Below the pieces are notes generated by a model, which worked only from the letters and a program-made list of their open reading frames with translations, ran no database searches and had not been told where the DNA came from. From Ferruginibacter sp. (GTDB lineage: Bacteria > Bacteroidota > Bacteroidia > Chitinophagales > Chitinophagaceae), in contig JANXSK010000195.1 of NCBI GenBank assembly GCA_025352695.1, forward strand, positions 1 to 64,000: DNA of 64,000 bases. The letters run 5' to 3'. Below, in pieces: positions 29,765-37,814 of the stretch (position 1 is its first letter; every line of letters starts with the position of its first letter). The translations under genes were made by a program, and so were the position numbers.

Positions 29765-30502
29765 ATGCACCAAACAATTCTGGAAATCTTGCCCATTGCA
29801 AGTAACAATTATGTCGCCTTTACTTTTTTTGTAGGTACAATGGCCATGATGGCCGCTTCCGTTTTCTTCTTTTTCGAGATGTCCAATGTTGATAAAAAAT
29901 GGCGGACATCGATTTTGGTATCTGGGCTAATTACGTTTATAGCCGCTGTACATTATTATTACATGAGAGGTTACAACCTAGATACAGGAAAGTCGCCGGT
30001 TTTCTTTCGTTATGTAGATTGGATTCTTACTGTGCCATTAATGTGTGTTGAGTTTTATCTAATCACCAAAAAAGCAGGAGGCAAAATTAGCCTATTGTGG
30101 CAACTGATTTTTGCTTCTTTAATTATGCTGGTAACCGGCTACATCGGAGAGGCAATTTACGGAAATGAAAAACAAAGCTGGATATGGGGATTAATAAGCG
30201 GTTTAGCATACTTCTACATTGTTTACCTGGTATGGTTTGGTGAAGTATCCAGGCTTGCTAATAATGCAGGACCTGCCGTTGCAAAAGCAGTTAAAACGTT
30301 GGGTTGGTTTGTTCTTGTTGGATGGGCAATTTATCCTGTTGGATACATAGCCGGCACAGAGGGAGGATTATTTGGAATGAAAGTATTTCAAGGTCTCTCA
30401 ATGGATATTGTGTATAATATAGGTGATGCTATAAACAAGATTGGCTTTGGCCTCGTCATATATGCACTTGCCCAAACAGATAAATCATCTGCAATCGCAT
30501 AA
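29765..30502 (+). CDS. Light-driven proton-pumping rhodopsin (proteorhodopsin/xanthorhodopsin clade)
   Basis: A 245-residue seven-helix protein. Helix C reads RYVDWILTVPLMCVEFYLI, giving D85 (proton acceptor), T89 and E96 (donor), the DTE motif of outward proton pumps. H63 is the usual partner of the acceptor. Helix G reads DIVYNIGDAINKIGFGL, with D221 and retinal lysine K225. The spectral-tuning position (105 in green proteorhodopsin) is M93, which predicts green absorption. Helix E starts WGLISGLAYF, placing G142 at the position that forms the carotenoid fenestration in xanthorhodopsin. A retinal-synthesis gene follows. No carotenoid biosynthesis genes are in the window. Confidence 0.95.
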   Translation: MHQTILEILPIASNNYVAFTFFVGTMAMMAASVFFFFEMSNVDKKWRTSILVSGLITFIAAVHYYYMRGYNLDTGKSPVFFRYVDWILTVPLMCVEFYLITKKAGGKISLLWQLIFASLIMLVTGYIGEAIYGNEKQSWIWGLISGLAYFYIVYLVWFGEVSRLANNAGPAVAKAVKTLGWFVLVGWAIYPVGYIAGTEGGLFGMKVFQGLSMDIVYNIGDAINKIGFGLVIYALAQTDKSSAIA

Positions 30503-30510
30503 ACTATTTT

Positions 30511-30550
30511 TACCCCTATGATATTAATTTTATTGTAGGGGTATTATTTT
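30511..30550 (+). terminator. Hairpin between rhodopsin and blh
   Basis: TACCCCTA (30511-30518) pairs with TAGGGGTA (30536-30543), followed by ttatttttatt. It has the form of an intrinsic terminator 9 bp after the rhodopsin stop. It would let rhodopsin be made in excess of the downstream dioxygenase, with some read-through or a separate promoter for blh. Confidence 0.75.
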
Positions 30551-30717
30551 TATTGCAGTTTTATTATATAAATTTTAAAGATAAAGATAACAGTTCGTTT
30601 TACGACACGTTTAAATGTTTAAGCATTTATAAACCAAGGGTGTCTTAATAAAAGCCCAATGATAAATCAAGATTTTAAAAGTGGTACTATTTTTAAAAAT
30701 TTATTTAAATAAAATAA

Positions 30718-31659
30718 ATGACTAAGAAAATTTTGTTGTTGCTGGGTGTAATTTTATTAATTGTTCAGCAATATATCTTACCTGCTTCATTACAATTACA
30801 ATTTCTAATTTTCTTAACAGGCATTATTATTTTAGGAGTTCCACATGGTGCGGCAGACCTTCTGATTGCGACAAAGCAGGCAACTGAAAAAAAACATGTT
30901 TTTAGCAAGTCATTTTTCTTTATCAACTACCTTTTAAGATTAGTACTGTTTGCAATTGTATTATGGATATTTCCGTTGGCAGGCAATGTATTATTTATAT
31001 TTTTTGCAGCCTATCATTTTGGTGAAACCGACTTAAGTCACTTTAAAACCAATAATATTACAGGCAAAATATTTGTGATAAGTTATGGTCTTGTTATACT
31101 AAGTGTTATACTGCTTAACCATTTAGAAGAAGTAAAACCATTGCTTCACCAATTTGATACTGGAATAAAAAATGAAGCATTTATTAACTTTCTTGCTCAA
31201 AACAGGTACACAATTTTATCTTTTTTTGGAGTGTTGTTTTTTACAAGCACTTTCATTTATTTATTAATTAACAAACCAGCTACGCAAAACCAAGGACATT
31301 TTTTGATTCAGTTTGCCATAATAGTTTTTATTATTTATCATTTACCAATGATGTTGGGTTTTACTTTTTATTTTGTTATTTGGCATTCGCTTTTATCTCT
31401 TAATAATATTGTAAACTACCTGCGCAAAGATGGGGTATTTTCAAAAAGTGTAATCGTTAAACAAATAATTTTTTATAGTTTACTAGCTATGTTCGGTGTT
31501 GTATTGTTTGGATTAACAGGATTTATGTTTGTAAGTAATAATGCTATGGTTGTATATATCTTTCTTGGTTTAGCTGTACTTACTGCGCCGCACATGCAAG
31601 TAATGCATGACATGTATACAAGCATACGAAAACAGGAGATGAGAGTAAATGAATCCTGA
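30718..31659 (+). CDS. blh: Brp/Blh-family beta-carotene 15,15'-dioxygenase
   Basis: A 313-residue integral membrane protein with about eight hydrophobic segments. It keeps the family's iron-ligand motifs: GVPHGAADLLIA (about 40-51), AAYHFGETDLSHF (about 98-110), FYFVIWHSLLSL and TAPHMQVMHDMY. The enzyme splits beta-carotene into two molecules of retinal, the chromophore of the rhodopsin immediately upstream, so the pair forms a functional unit. The gap is 215 bp and contains a terminator-like hairpin. The beta-carotene supply must come from genes elsewhere. Confidence 0.9.
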   Translation: MTKKILLLLGVILLIVQQYILPASLQLQFLIFLTGIIILGVPHGAADLLIATKQATEKKHVFSKSFFFINYLLRLVLFAIVLWIFPLAGNVLFIFFAAYHFGETDLSHFKTNNITGKIFVISYGLVILSVILLNHLEEVKPLLHQFDTGIKNEAFINFLAQNRYTILSFFGVLFFTSTFIYLLINKPATQNQGHFLIQFAIIVFIIYHLPMMLGFTFYFVIWHSLLSLNNIVNYLRKDGVFSKSVIVKQIIFYSLLAMFGVVLFGLTGFMFVSNNAMVVYIFLGLAVLTAPHMQVMHDMYTSIRKQEMRVNES

Positions 31660-31741
31660 TATAAAATGTTACTGAATTATTTTAATCATTTTTTTGCAAC
31701 TTTTTTCTTTACAATATGTTCTAAAAACAAAATTAAATATT

Positions 31742-32260
31742 ATGAAATCAATTAAAAAAATTGCCCTGTCTTTTGTAGCCATTTTATTCGCTATGAATAT
31801 CACTGCACAAACAAAATCAGACATTGTTGGAGTAGCTGCAGCATCAGCAGTCCATACAACATTGGTTACTGCTATTAAAGCCGCAGGCTTAGTAGCAACG
31901 TTAAAAGGAAAAGGCCCTTTTACTGTATTTGCACCAACCAATAATGCATTTGCAAAGTTACCTGCTGGTACTTTAGAAAGTTTATTAAAACCTGAAAACA
32001 AAGCAAAATTAGCAGGTATTCTCACCTACCATGTTGTTGCAGGTAACCTAGATGCAAAGGCTATATTGGCGGCTATTAAAAAAGCAAATGGCAAGTTAGA
32101 AATTACAACTGTAGCTGGTGGCAAATTAGTTGCTTCTATCGAAGGTGGTAAAGTTATTTTAACAGATGAAAAAGGTGAGAAAGCAACTGTTACAGCTACC
32201 GATTTGAAGGCTACCAATGGAGTCATTCATGTAATTAACAGCATATTACTTCCTAAGTAA
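31742..32260 (+). CDS. Secreted fasciclin-domain (FAS1) protein
   Basis: I start at ATG 31742 (MKSIKKIALSFVAILFAMNITAQ), a signal peptide; the track start adds 16 residues. The rest is one FAS1 domain: TLVTAIKAAGLVATLKGKGP, then FTVFAPTNNAFAKLP (H1-like motif), ILTYHVVAGNL, and the H2 motif ATNGVIHVINSILLP. FAS1 proteins mediate adhesion or act in the envelope. Similar genes are often found near rhodopsin loci in Bacteroidota (from memory). It has its own strong terminator. Confidence 0.9.
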   Translation: MKSIKKIALSFVAILFAMNITAQTKSDIVGVAAASAVHTTLVTAIKAAGLVATLKGKGPFTVFAPTNNAFAKLPAGTLESLLKPENKAKLAGILTYHVVAGNLDAKAILAAIKKANGKLEITTVAGGKLVASIEGGKVILTDEKGEKATVTATDLKATNGVIHVINSILLPK

Positions 32261-32279
32261 AACCCAAAACACCTAAAAT

Positions 32280-32312
32280 AAACAATTGCTTTAACAAGCA
32301 GTTGTTTATTTT
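32280..32312 (+). terminator. Intrinsic terminator after the fasciclin gene
   Basis: AACAATTGCTT pairs with AAGCAGTTGTT (one G-U) around a short loop, followed by tattttaataattt. It starts about 20 bp past the stop codon. Confidence 0.75.
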
Positions 32313-32364
32313 AATAATTTAATTACTTTTAATTTATACGATTTTATTATTACTACAATTTCAT

Positions 32365-32619
32365 TTGACTGTGAAAGTATATAAGTTTAAACACTACGAA
32401 ATATTTGTTAAAGAATCACTTTCTAATGAAGAACGTTTTTTTGCGCAATACAATGATTTTTTTGAGGAACTTTTGCGGTGCAAAAATATTAGTAATATGA
32501 AAATCTACCAAGTTTTTAATCTTTGTAATTTCACTATCAGCTCAAAACCATTCCTTGTTGAACCTCTTTTAAAAAAGCAATATTTACCTGCTTTTAAATT
32601 TTTGGCCTGTAACAATTAA
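32365..32619 (+). CDS. Doubtful 84-residue ORF, TTG start
   Basis: The frame begins at TTG (32365) just after the fasciclin terminator and reads VKVYKFKHYEIFVKESLSNE and onward. Composition is compatible with a real small protein, and no recognised gene overlaps it on the other strand. No family is recognised, there is no ATG and no clear promoter. It may be a scrap of a former gene. Low confidence. Confidence 0.25.
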   Translation: MTVKVYKFKHYEIFVKESLSNEERFFAQYNDFFEELLRCKNISNMKIYQVFNLCNFTISSKPFLVEPLLKKQYLPAFKFLACNN

Positions 32620-32637
32620 AATATCCTACTTATATTT

Positions 32638-33399
32638 CTATACTTTTTTTTGCGCAGTATTAACATAATTTGCTTTCATAATTTTTACGGGTTTCCTTAC
32701 AATAATATCAGACCCTTTTGCTAAAAAAATAGAATGTGGCGTAACATCTTTTATAAAAGGCACAAAAGCTGCTCCATACAAATGCTCCACATCACATTTT
32801 AACAAATAGCTTGTTACTGGATAGACTTGCCAGCGTGGATGTTCAACTGCATATTCGATAGTAGTATTTTTATTAAGTTGGTTATAACCATAATAATGTT
32901 CCAGTATAAATTCCGCTTCGCTACCAGGCACAATATCTTCTAATTGGTTAGTTGCCTGTATTTCTATAGAGTTCCATGATCGCCTCTTTTTCTTCCAGTT
33001 ATATTCTACCAATAATTTATTATTTACTTTACGAATATTATGAAACATTTTAGCAGTGCTGTAATGTTCATTGTACAATATATTAGCCGTTGTGGCGATG
33101 ATTGGTTTTGGAACAATTTCAGAGATAAATGCTGCACCACGCTTCCATTGGAGACCGTCAAAATGTTTCACATAAAAACGCAGGTTGACTTCATCAAAGT
33201 TGGTATGCGATGGCCATTGTATGCCCATTACCTTTGTATTATTAAATAAAAAACCCACTACACTTACCAATGCTTTTTCCTCAAACAAATCAAGCTCTGT
33301 GTAGGGTGGAAGATAAAGTTGCAATATCTTAGGATCTACTTCAAAATTTATCATAGCCAAGTATTCCCATTTTGCAGATAAAAATATTTTCTGTTTCAT
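32638..33399 (-). CDS. DUF2071 (YqjF-like) protein
   Basis: A 253-residue soluble protein. WEYLAMINFEVDPKILQLYL, PSHTNFDEVNLRFYVKHFDG and the later HPRWQVYPV match the conserved blocks of DUF2071, whose members resemble acetoacetate-decarboxylase-fold proteins. Function unknown. It follows the flavin reductase gene with a one-base gap on the same strand, so the two probably form a two-gene operon. Confidence 0.8.
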   Translation of the reverse strand: MKQKIFLSAKWEYLAMINFEVDPKILQLYLPPYTELDLFEEKALVSVVGFLFNNTKVMGIQWPSHTNFDEVNLRFYVKHFDGLQWKRGAAFISEIVPKPIIATTANILYNEHYSTAKMFHNIRKVNNKLLVEYNWKKKRRSWNSIEIQATNQLEDIVPGSEAEFILEHYYGYNQLNKNTTIEYAVEHPRWQVYPVTSYLLKCDVEHLYGAAFVPFIKDVTPHSIFLAKGSDIIVRKPVKIMKANYVNTAQKKV

Positions 33400-33400
33400 G

Positions 33401-34036
33401 TTACTTTATTTTTTCAGTTATGGTATCAGATTTTGCATAGCGAAATCTAGCAATTAAATTTGTTTCATAATAACCGTCTATTCCCAAGCTAGTAATGCTA
33501 CCGGCATTATCAATATATAAAAATCCATCGGGAGCAATAATAGTCTCGTCAACATAAACATCAGTAACTTTTCCTATAACAAAAAAACTTCTATTATATT
33601 GAATGGGAATAATTTCAACCAGTTCCATCAAATATTTAATATTACTTTCTGCAACAAACGGTGCCTTTATATTTTCCTTCCATTCAATCCCAAGACCCGA
33701 TTTTTGAAACTCACTTTCACCTGCGGAATATTTGGCACTTGTTTGATGCGCCTTATCAATAAAAGAAGCATGTATGTGATTCATTGTATAAACGCCCGTT
33801 GCTTCTATATTAGAAATTGTATGGGGAGCCGCTTCTTTTGGGCGGTTTATAAAACCAATCAAAGCTGGATCTGCACCTATATGCACAAGATTACTAAATA
33901 TGGCAAGATTTGGATTACCCTCGCAGCTAATAGTACCAATTAAAGTAGCACTTTTAAATCCGCTAAGGCAATTAATAAAATTGGTACGATAAAAACGATC
34001 CCATGATTTTATATTGTCATTAGAAAAATGTTGCAT
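33401..34036 (-). CDS. Flavin reductase-like (DIM6/NTAB family) FMN-binding protein
   Basis: A 211-residue split-barrel flavoprotein. I use ATG 34036; the track start is an upstream TTG one codon earlier. The segments NCLSGFKSATLIGTISCEGN, NLAIFSNLVHIGADPALIGF and then HTISNIEATGVYTMNHI correspond to the flavin-binding core. These proteins supply reduced flavin or act as small oxidoreductases. The partner enzyme is not identified, and DUF2071 directly downstream is the only operon neighbour. Confidence 0.82.
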   Translation of the reverse strand: MQHFSNDNIKSWDRFYRTNFINCLSGFKSATLIGTISCEGNPNLAIFSNLVHIGADPALIGFINRPKEAAPHTISNIEATGVYTMNHIHASFIDKAHQTSAKYSAGESEFQKSGLGIEWKENIKAPFVAESNIKYLMELVEIIPIQYNRSFFVIGKVTDVYVDETIIAPDGFLYIDNAGSITSLGIDGYYETNLIARFRYAKSDTITEKIK

Positions 34037-34627
34037 CAAACTATAAAATTTATTATTTGATAAACATCGTTACGTAAGAATAGTTTTAAACAGGTTATTT
34101 TTTATGCTTCAAAATATATTTCTATTTATAAAAATACCGCCCATTAATAGAAGAATAGTAATCGCTACAAATCCCGCATATTTTACACCAATTTGTTTTG
34201 GCTGTGGAATGAATGGTTTATAACCTGCCAAGAGGCATTTTAAAGACGATGGTCAGTAAAAACAATGAGAATGATCATAGTCAGATTTTTATTAACTAAG
34301 GACTTTCTTTATAAAATCGTTGTTGTTTTAGACTTACATACCAAAGCAATATAATAGTAATTTAAAAGCTTATTTTATGCCTTGGGCAAACATAAGTTGT
34401 AAGGATGCCCAAACATATTCAGTAGCATTTTCTTATAAATATATAATTTATTAAAAAATATTTTTAAACCTTTTTATGTAATACACGTTGTAGTTTTAAT
34501 GAAATATACTTACAACCAAAATCATTACTTAAATTTTTAGATTCACAATATTTATACTTTTTTAAATATCCGAATAAGGTTTACGAATGATAAAAAAGTT
34601 CATTTCAATAAAATTCAAACAAACAAT

Positions 34628-34807
34628 ATGCTAAATAAATTTTCCAAATTTGAATTTGCCATTTTGATTTTATCGATAGTAATAATATTCATTTCTGAAT
34701 ATTATTACATTGTATTAAAAAATCATGAAAGAGCAATATTTATTGGCTTGTGGCCTCCCACTATGTTAACATTATTGACATATTTAAATTCAAAAAAACA
34801 GAAATAA
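34628..34807 (+). CDS. Putative 59-residue membrane protein
   Basis: ATG 34628 opens a 59-residue frame: MLNKFSKFEFAILILSIVII and then FISEYYYIVLKNHERAIFIG plus LWPPTMLTLLTYLNSKKQK. It has two hydrophobic helices and a polar C-terminus. The IFIGLWPPTM segment resembles a motif I recall in small conserved hypothetical proteins of Bacteroidota, but I cannot name a family. It ends one base before the next ATG, which suggests translational coupling. Confidence 0.5.
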   Translation: MLNKFSKFEFAILILSIVIIFISEYYYIVLKNHERAIFIGLWPPTMLTLLTYLNSKKQK

Positions 34808-34808
34808 A

Positions 34809-34913
34809 ATGGAAAATTTAGATTTGATTATACTAACAATTATCGTATCTGCTGTTTTCTTTGGTTTTTCTTTTTCTTTATACCAGGCACAAAAAAAAGC
34901 GCAGGGAAAATAA
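34809..34913 (+). CDS. Putative 34-residue single-helix membrane peptide
   Basis: ATG 34809 follows the stop of the upstream tiny ORF by one base. It encodes MENLDLIILTIIVSAVFFGF and SFSLYQAQKKAQGK: one transmembrane helix with an acidic start and a basic tail, consistent with an N-out orientation. Its size and coupling to a two-helix protein resemble small accessory subunits of membrane complexes. No partner is identified. Confidence 0.45.
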   Translation: MENLDLIILTIIVSAVFFGFSFSLYQAQKKAQGK

Positions 34914-35215
34914 AAAATCATACTTCTTGTTGTAAAGTATATAACAGAACTATCAATTTCAATTTTTCAACTATATTTACTACACTTATAATGTTGTTTG
35001 TAATGGTCAACATTTATAGTTAATTTCTTATTTTCTTTTGAACATGAGGCAAATATTATTTTATTCTAAACATAGGTCTATACTTTTCACTATTAATTAA
35101 TATTAAGATCTTTGTATATAGTGTAAAGGTTTTTAAAAGCTTTAAAAAAGGCTATTACTATAGTCTTTAGAGGTGTTCAAAACTAATTGATACCAATCTC
35201 ATTATTTTTGCAATT

Positions 35216-36487
35216 TTACATTTTCATTCCCTCCATCGGGTTAGCGCCTTTCTTAAAAATGTATTCACTTTGTAATAAATAAGTTCCTGAAATTACAATT
35301 ACCTCACCTGTCTTCAGGCCCGATATTATTTCTATCCTGTCATTACTTTCCAGACCAACTTGTACCATTTTATTTTTAAAAGAATGAGCACCTGTTTTTA
35401 CCCAAACTGTAGCTCCCCTCCCATCTCTTAATACTGCATCAATAGGCAGTGTGAGTGATGAATGTTCCCTACTCTTTAATATTACATAGGCAGGCATACC
35501 CGGTTTTAATTGTTTGTCTGCATTAGGAATGGATACCCGGATTAAGTTAATTCTTGTATCAGGATTTATCTCAGGATTTACAAATTTAATATTGCCCTTT
35601 ATTTCTCTGCCACCCAAATCTGGTAGTTGTACCACTGCCAAACCTTTAAGATCTACTTCTGAAAGTTGGGATGTATACATTTGGGCCTCTGCCCAAAGGT
35701 TTGACAAATCTGCCAGCTTTACAATGGTTCCACCATCCATTAAATAGTCGCCTTCTATAAGCTCCAAGGTGGTAATATATCCACTGGTATTGCTGTAGAA
35801 AGTAGTAGTGGGAGAAGTCTTTTTATTGCGCAACAATTGTGCAATTTGAGCTTCACTCATACCCCATAAAAGCAATTTATTTTTTGCACTTTTTAATAGC
35901 AGATCAAAGTCAATGGTTGCATCGTTTTCGAATGCTTTTTTTCTGTCTGCAGCCAACAAGTATTCTTGTTTTGAATTGTTTAATTCTTCACTGTATATAT
36001 CATACAACGGGGCATCTTTAGGAACAAAATCACCTATATTTTTAAAGTATAATTTCTCTACCCTACCCGATACCCTTGAACTTATCGAAGTAGTTGTTGT
36101 TTGGTCGAAATTTAAGGTAGCCGTTAACACCAACTTGTCGCCGATTGTACCGGTACGTAAGGTATCTGTTTGTACATTGCCCAATTGTATTTGTTCTGCA
36201 CTCAACAAAATTTCATCTTTATTTTCTGCGTTGTTTTTATTAGCCAGTGTTAGGGTCATGTGACAGATAGGGCATTTTCCTGGATTATATTCTACTACCT
36301 GCGGATCCATGGAACAGGTATAATAGGTATCCGGATCTTTCAGTACTTCCTTTTTGCTTTTACAAGATGCTCCTAATAAAGTAATGATTGCGAATAAAGA
36401 TCCACAGAAAACAATTTGTACAAGTGTGCGACGCCAATGAAGCTTAATTGAAATACAATTGTCTGGTACATACCTATCTTTTTTCAT
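35216..36487 (-). CDS. cusB: CusB-type efflux adaptor with N-terminal heavy-metal-binding domain
   Basis: A 423-residue protein. After a membrane anchor (about 25-43, lipobox-like LLGASC) comes an HMBD with YTCSMDPQVVEYNPGKCPIC and HMTL, then the membrane fusion fold: SRVSGRVEKLYFKNIGDFVP (lipoyl), a helical hairpin, and a beta-barrel with ADLSNLWAEAQMYTSQLSEV. In the tripartite pump it would connect CusA to the TolC channel and may receive metal through its HMBD. It is last in the operon, three bases after another adaptor of the same type. Confidence 0.88.
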   Translation of the reverse strand: MKKDRYVPDNCISIKLHWRRTLVQIVFCGSLFAIITLLGASCKSKKEVLKDPDTYYTCSMDPQVVEYNPGKCPICHMTLTLANKNNAENKDEILLSAEQIQLGNVQTDTLRTGTIGDKLVLTATLNFDQTTTTSISSRVSGRVEKLYFKNIGDFVPKDAPLYDIYSEELNNSKQEYLLAADRKKAFENDATIDFDLLLKSAKNKLLLWGMSEAQIAQLLRNKKTSPTTTFYSNTSGYITTLELIEGDYLMDGGTIVKLADLSNLWAEAQMYTSQLSEVDLKGLAVVQLPDLGGREIKGNIKFVNPEINPDTRINLIRVSIPNADKQLKPGMPAYVILKSREHSSLTLPIDAVLRDGRGATVWVKTGAHSFKNKMVQVGLESNDRIEIISGLKTGEVIVISGTYLLQSEYIFKKGANPMEGMKM

Positions 36488-36490
36488 TGC

Positions 36491-37810
36491 TTAATTTTTA
36501 ATTTTAATAAAACTTTCGCTGTCCATTAAATATTGTCCATCGACAGCAACTGAATCTGTGGGCTGCAAACCACTAATGATTTGAATGTGATTTTTATAGA
36601 GCATACCAACATTTACTTTTTGCGCTTTAAATCCTCCAGCCATTTTTTGAAATACCACTTTCTCCATTCCTAAAGACAACACTGCTTCTTTAGGTAACCA
36701 AAATGCATCTTTAGTGTTTCCAAAAACTGTTGCTGTTACCTGGCTGCCAATGGGAATTTTTAACACACTATTGTTGAAGTACACCCTTGCGGTTAACGTT
36801 TTGCTATTTTTACGATAGAAAGGTTCAATAAAATTAATAGTAGCCCTGAAATCCTCATCTGGTGAGGTTTCCGGAACTACCCTTACCCTATTTCCTGGTT
36901 TTACCAACCCCTGGTTATCGCCGTAAATATTTAATAAAGCCCACGCCTGAGCCGGATTAAATACCACAAAAAAAGACTGCCCTTTTTTTACATACATGCC
37001 TTCTTTTAAAGTTAGTTCTTCGGTAAGTAAAGCAATGTCTTTCATGCCTACAGATGTAGTATTCATTGCCCCTCCGTTGGAAGCTTCATGTATATGGCCA
37101 CTGTAATTGCTATACACTGAAATGGTTAAAGATGGCTTGCCTGTTTGTATAACCTGTTGCAATTGCGCATTGCTGATACCGAGCAGTGTTAGCTTATCTT
37201 TAGCAGCCTGAATGAGCGTTGTATTATCCGGATCATTTTTTATAAGAAATAATAAATTCTGTTGAGCAGTCAATAATTCGGGGCTATAGATATCCATGAT
37301 GCGTTGCCCCTTGGTAATTTTTTGAAACCGATAATGCACATATAACTTTTCAATACGGCCCTCAACGCTAGATGAAATACTCCCTGCCTGCCTGGTATCA
37401 TAGGCAATATTGCCAAGTGCTTCAATCTCTATTTGCTCTTCCTTTTTTTTAATGGTGGTAACAGGTATAGAAGAGATAACAAATTCGTTGGTAGGTTTTA
37501 ATAATGAAGTCAAAGTAGCATCGGCTGATTTTTCACCGCTGGTTTCTTTCTTTACCAGTTGCATTCCACAGATAGTGCAGTTACCCGATTTATTACTGAT
37601 GATTTGAGGATGCATGGAGCAGGTGTATAAAAGTTGCTCCTTTTCAACAACGTGGGCAGTATGTGTATTTTTTTTATTGTTACAACCTGTTACAATAAGC
37701 AAAAAACAACCTGCAATAATGAGCAATAAATAAATTGAAAATTGCTGCGCACACATTGCCTTATTATTTTGGCTTTTTGCCTTTTGTTTTTTTATTAAGT
37801 GTATTTTCAT
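36491..37810 (-). CDS. Second CusB-type adaptor with N-terminal heavy-metal-binding domain
   Basis: I prefer ATG 37810, which begins just after the tolC stop; the track start at 37828 overlaps tolC. There is an N-terminal anchor/lipoprotein signal (LLLIIAGCFLLIVTGC), then an HMBD (LYTCSMHPQIISNKSGNCTI CGMQ type), then the adaptor fold with SSSVEGRIEKLYVHYRFQKI and a hairpin containing LTAQQNLLFLIKNDPDN. It contains an extra segment with GGAMNTTSVGMKDIA. Two adaptors in tandem with one pump suggest a mixed or hetero-hexameric adaptor ring (inference). Confidence 0.87.
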   Translation of the reverse strand: MKIHLIKKQKAKSQNNKAMCAQQFSIYLLLIIAGCFLLIVTGCNNKKNTHTAHVVEKEQLLYTCSMHPQIISNKSGNCTICGMQLVKKETSGEKSADATLTSLLKPTNEFVISSIPVTTIKKKEEQIEIEALGNIAYDTRQAGSISSSVEGRIEKLYVHYRFQKITKGQRIMDIYSPELLTAQQNLLFLIKNDPDNTTLIQAAKDKLTLLGISNAQLQQVIQTGKPSLTISVYSNYSGHIHEASNGGAMNTTSVGMKDIALLTEELTLKEGMYVKKGQSFFVVFNPAQAWALLNIYGDNQGLVKPGNRVRVVPETSPDEDFRATINFIEPFYRKNSKTLTARVYFNNSVLKIPIGSQVTATVFGNTKDAFWLPKEAVLSLGMEKVVFQKMAGGFKAQKVNVGMLYKNHIQIISGLQPTDSVAVDGQYLMDSESFIKIKN

Positions 37811-37814
37811 AACC

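Larger units (their letters stand above)
34040..35215. other. 1.2 kb region with two tiny ORFs and a membrane-protein scrap
   Basis: No track ORF. I see two adjacent small plus-strand ORFs (listed separately) and, on the minus strand at 34109-34249, an open stretch without start reading LAGYKPFIPQPKQIGVKYAG and FVAITILLLMGGIFINRNIF before a stop. The latter looks like the last helix of a lost membrane protein. The remainder is AT-rich and featureless. Confidence 0.45.
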
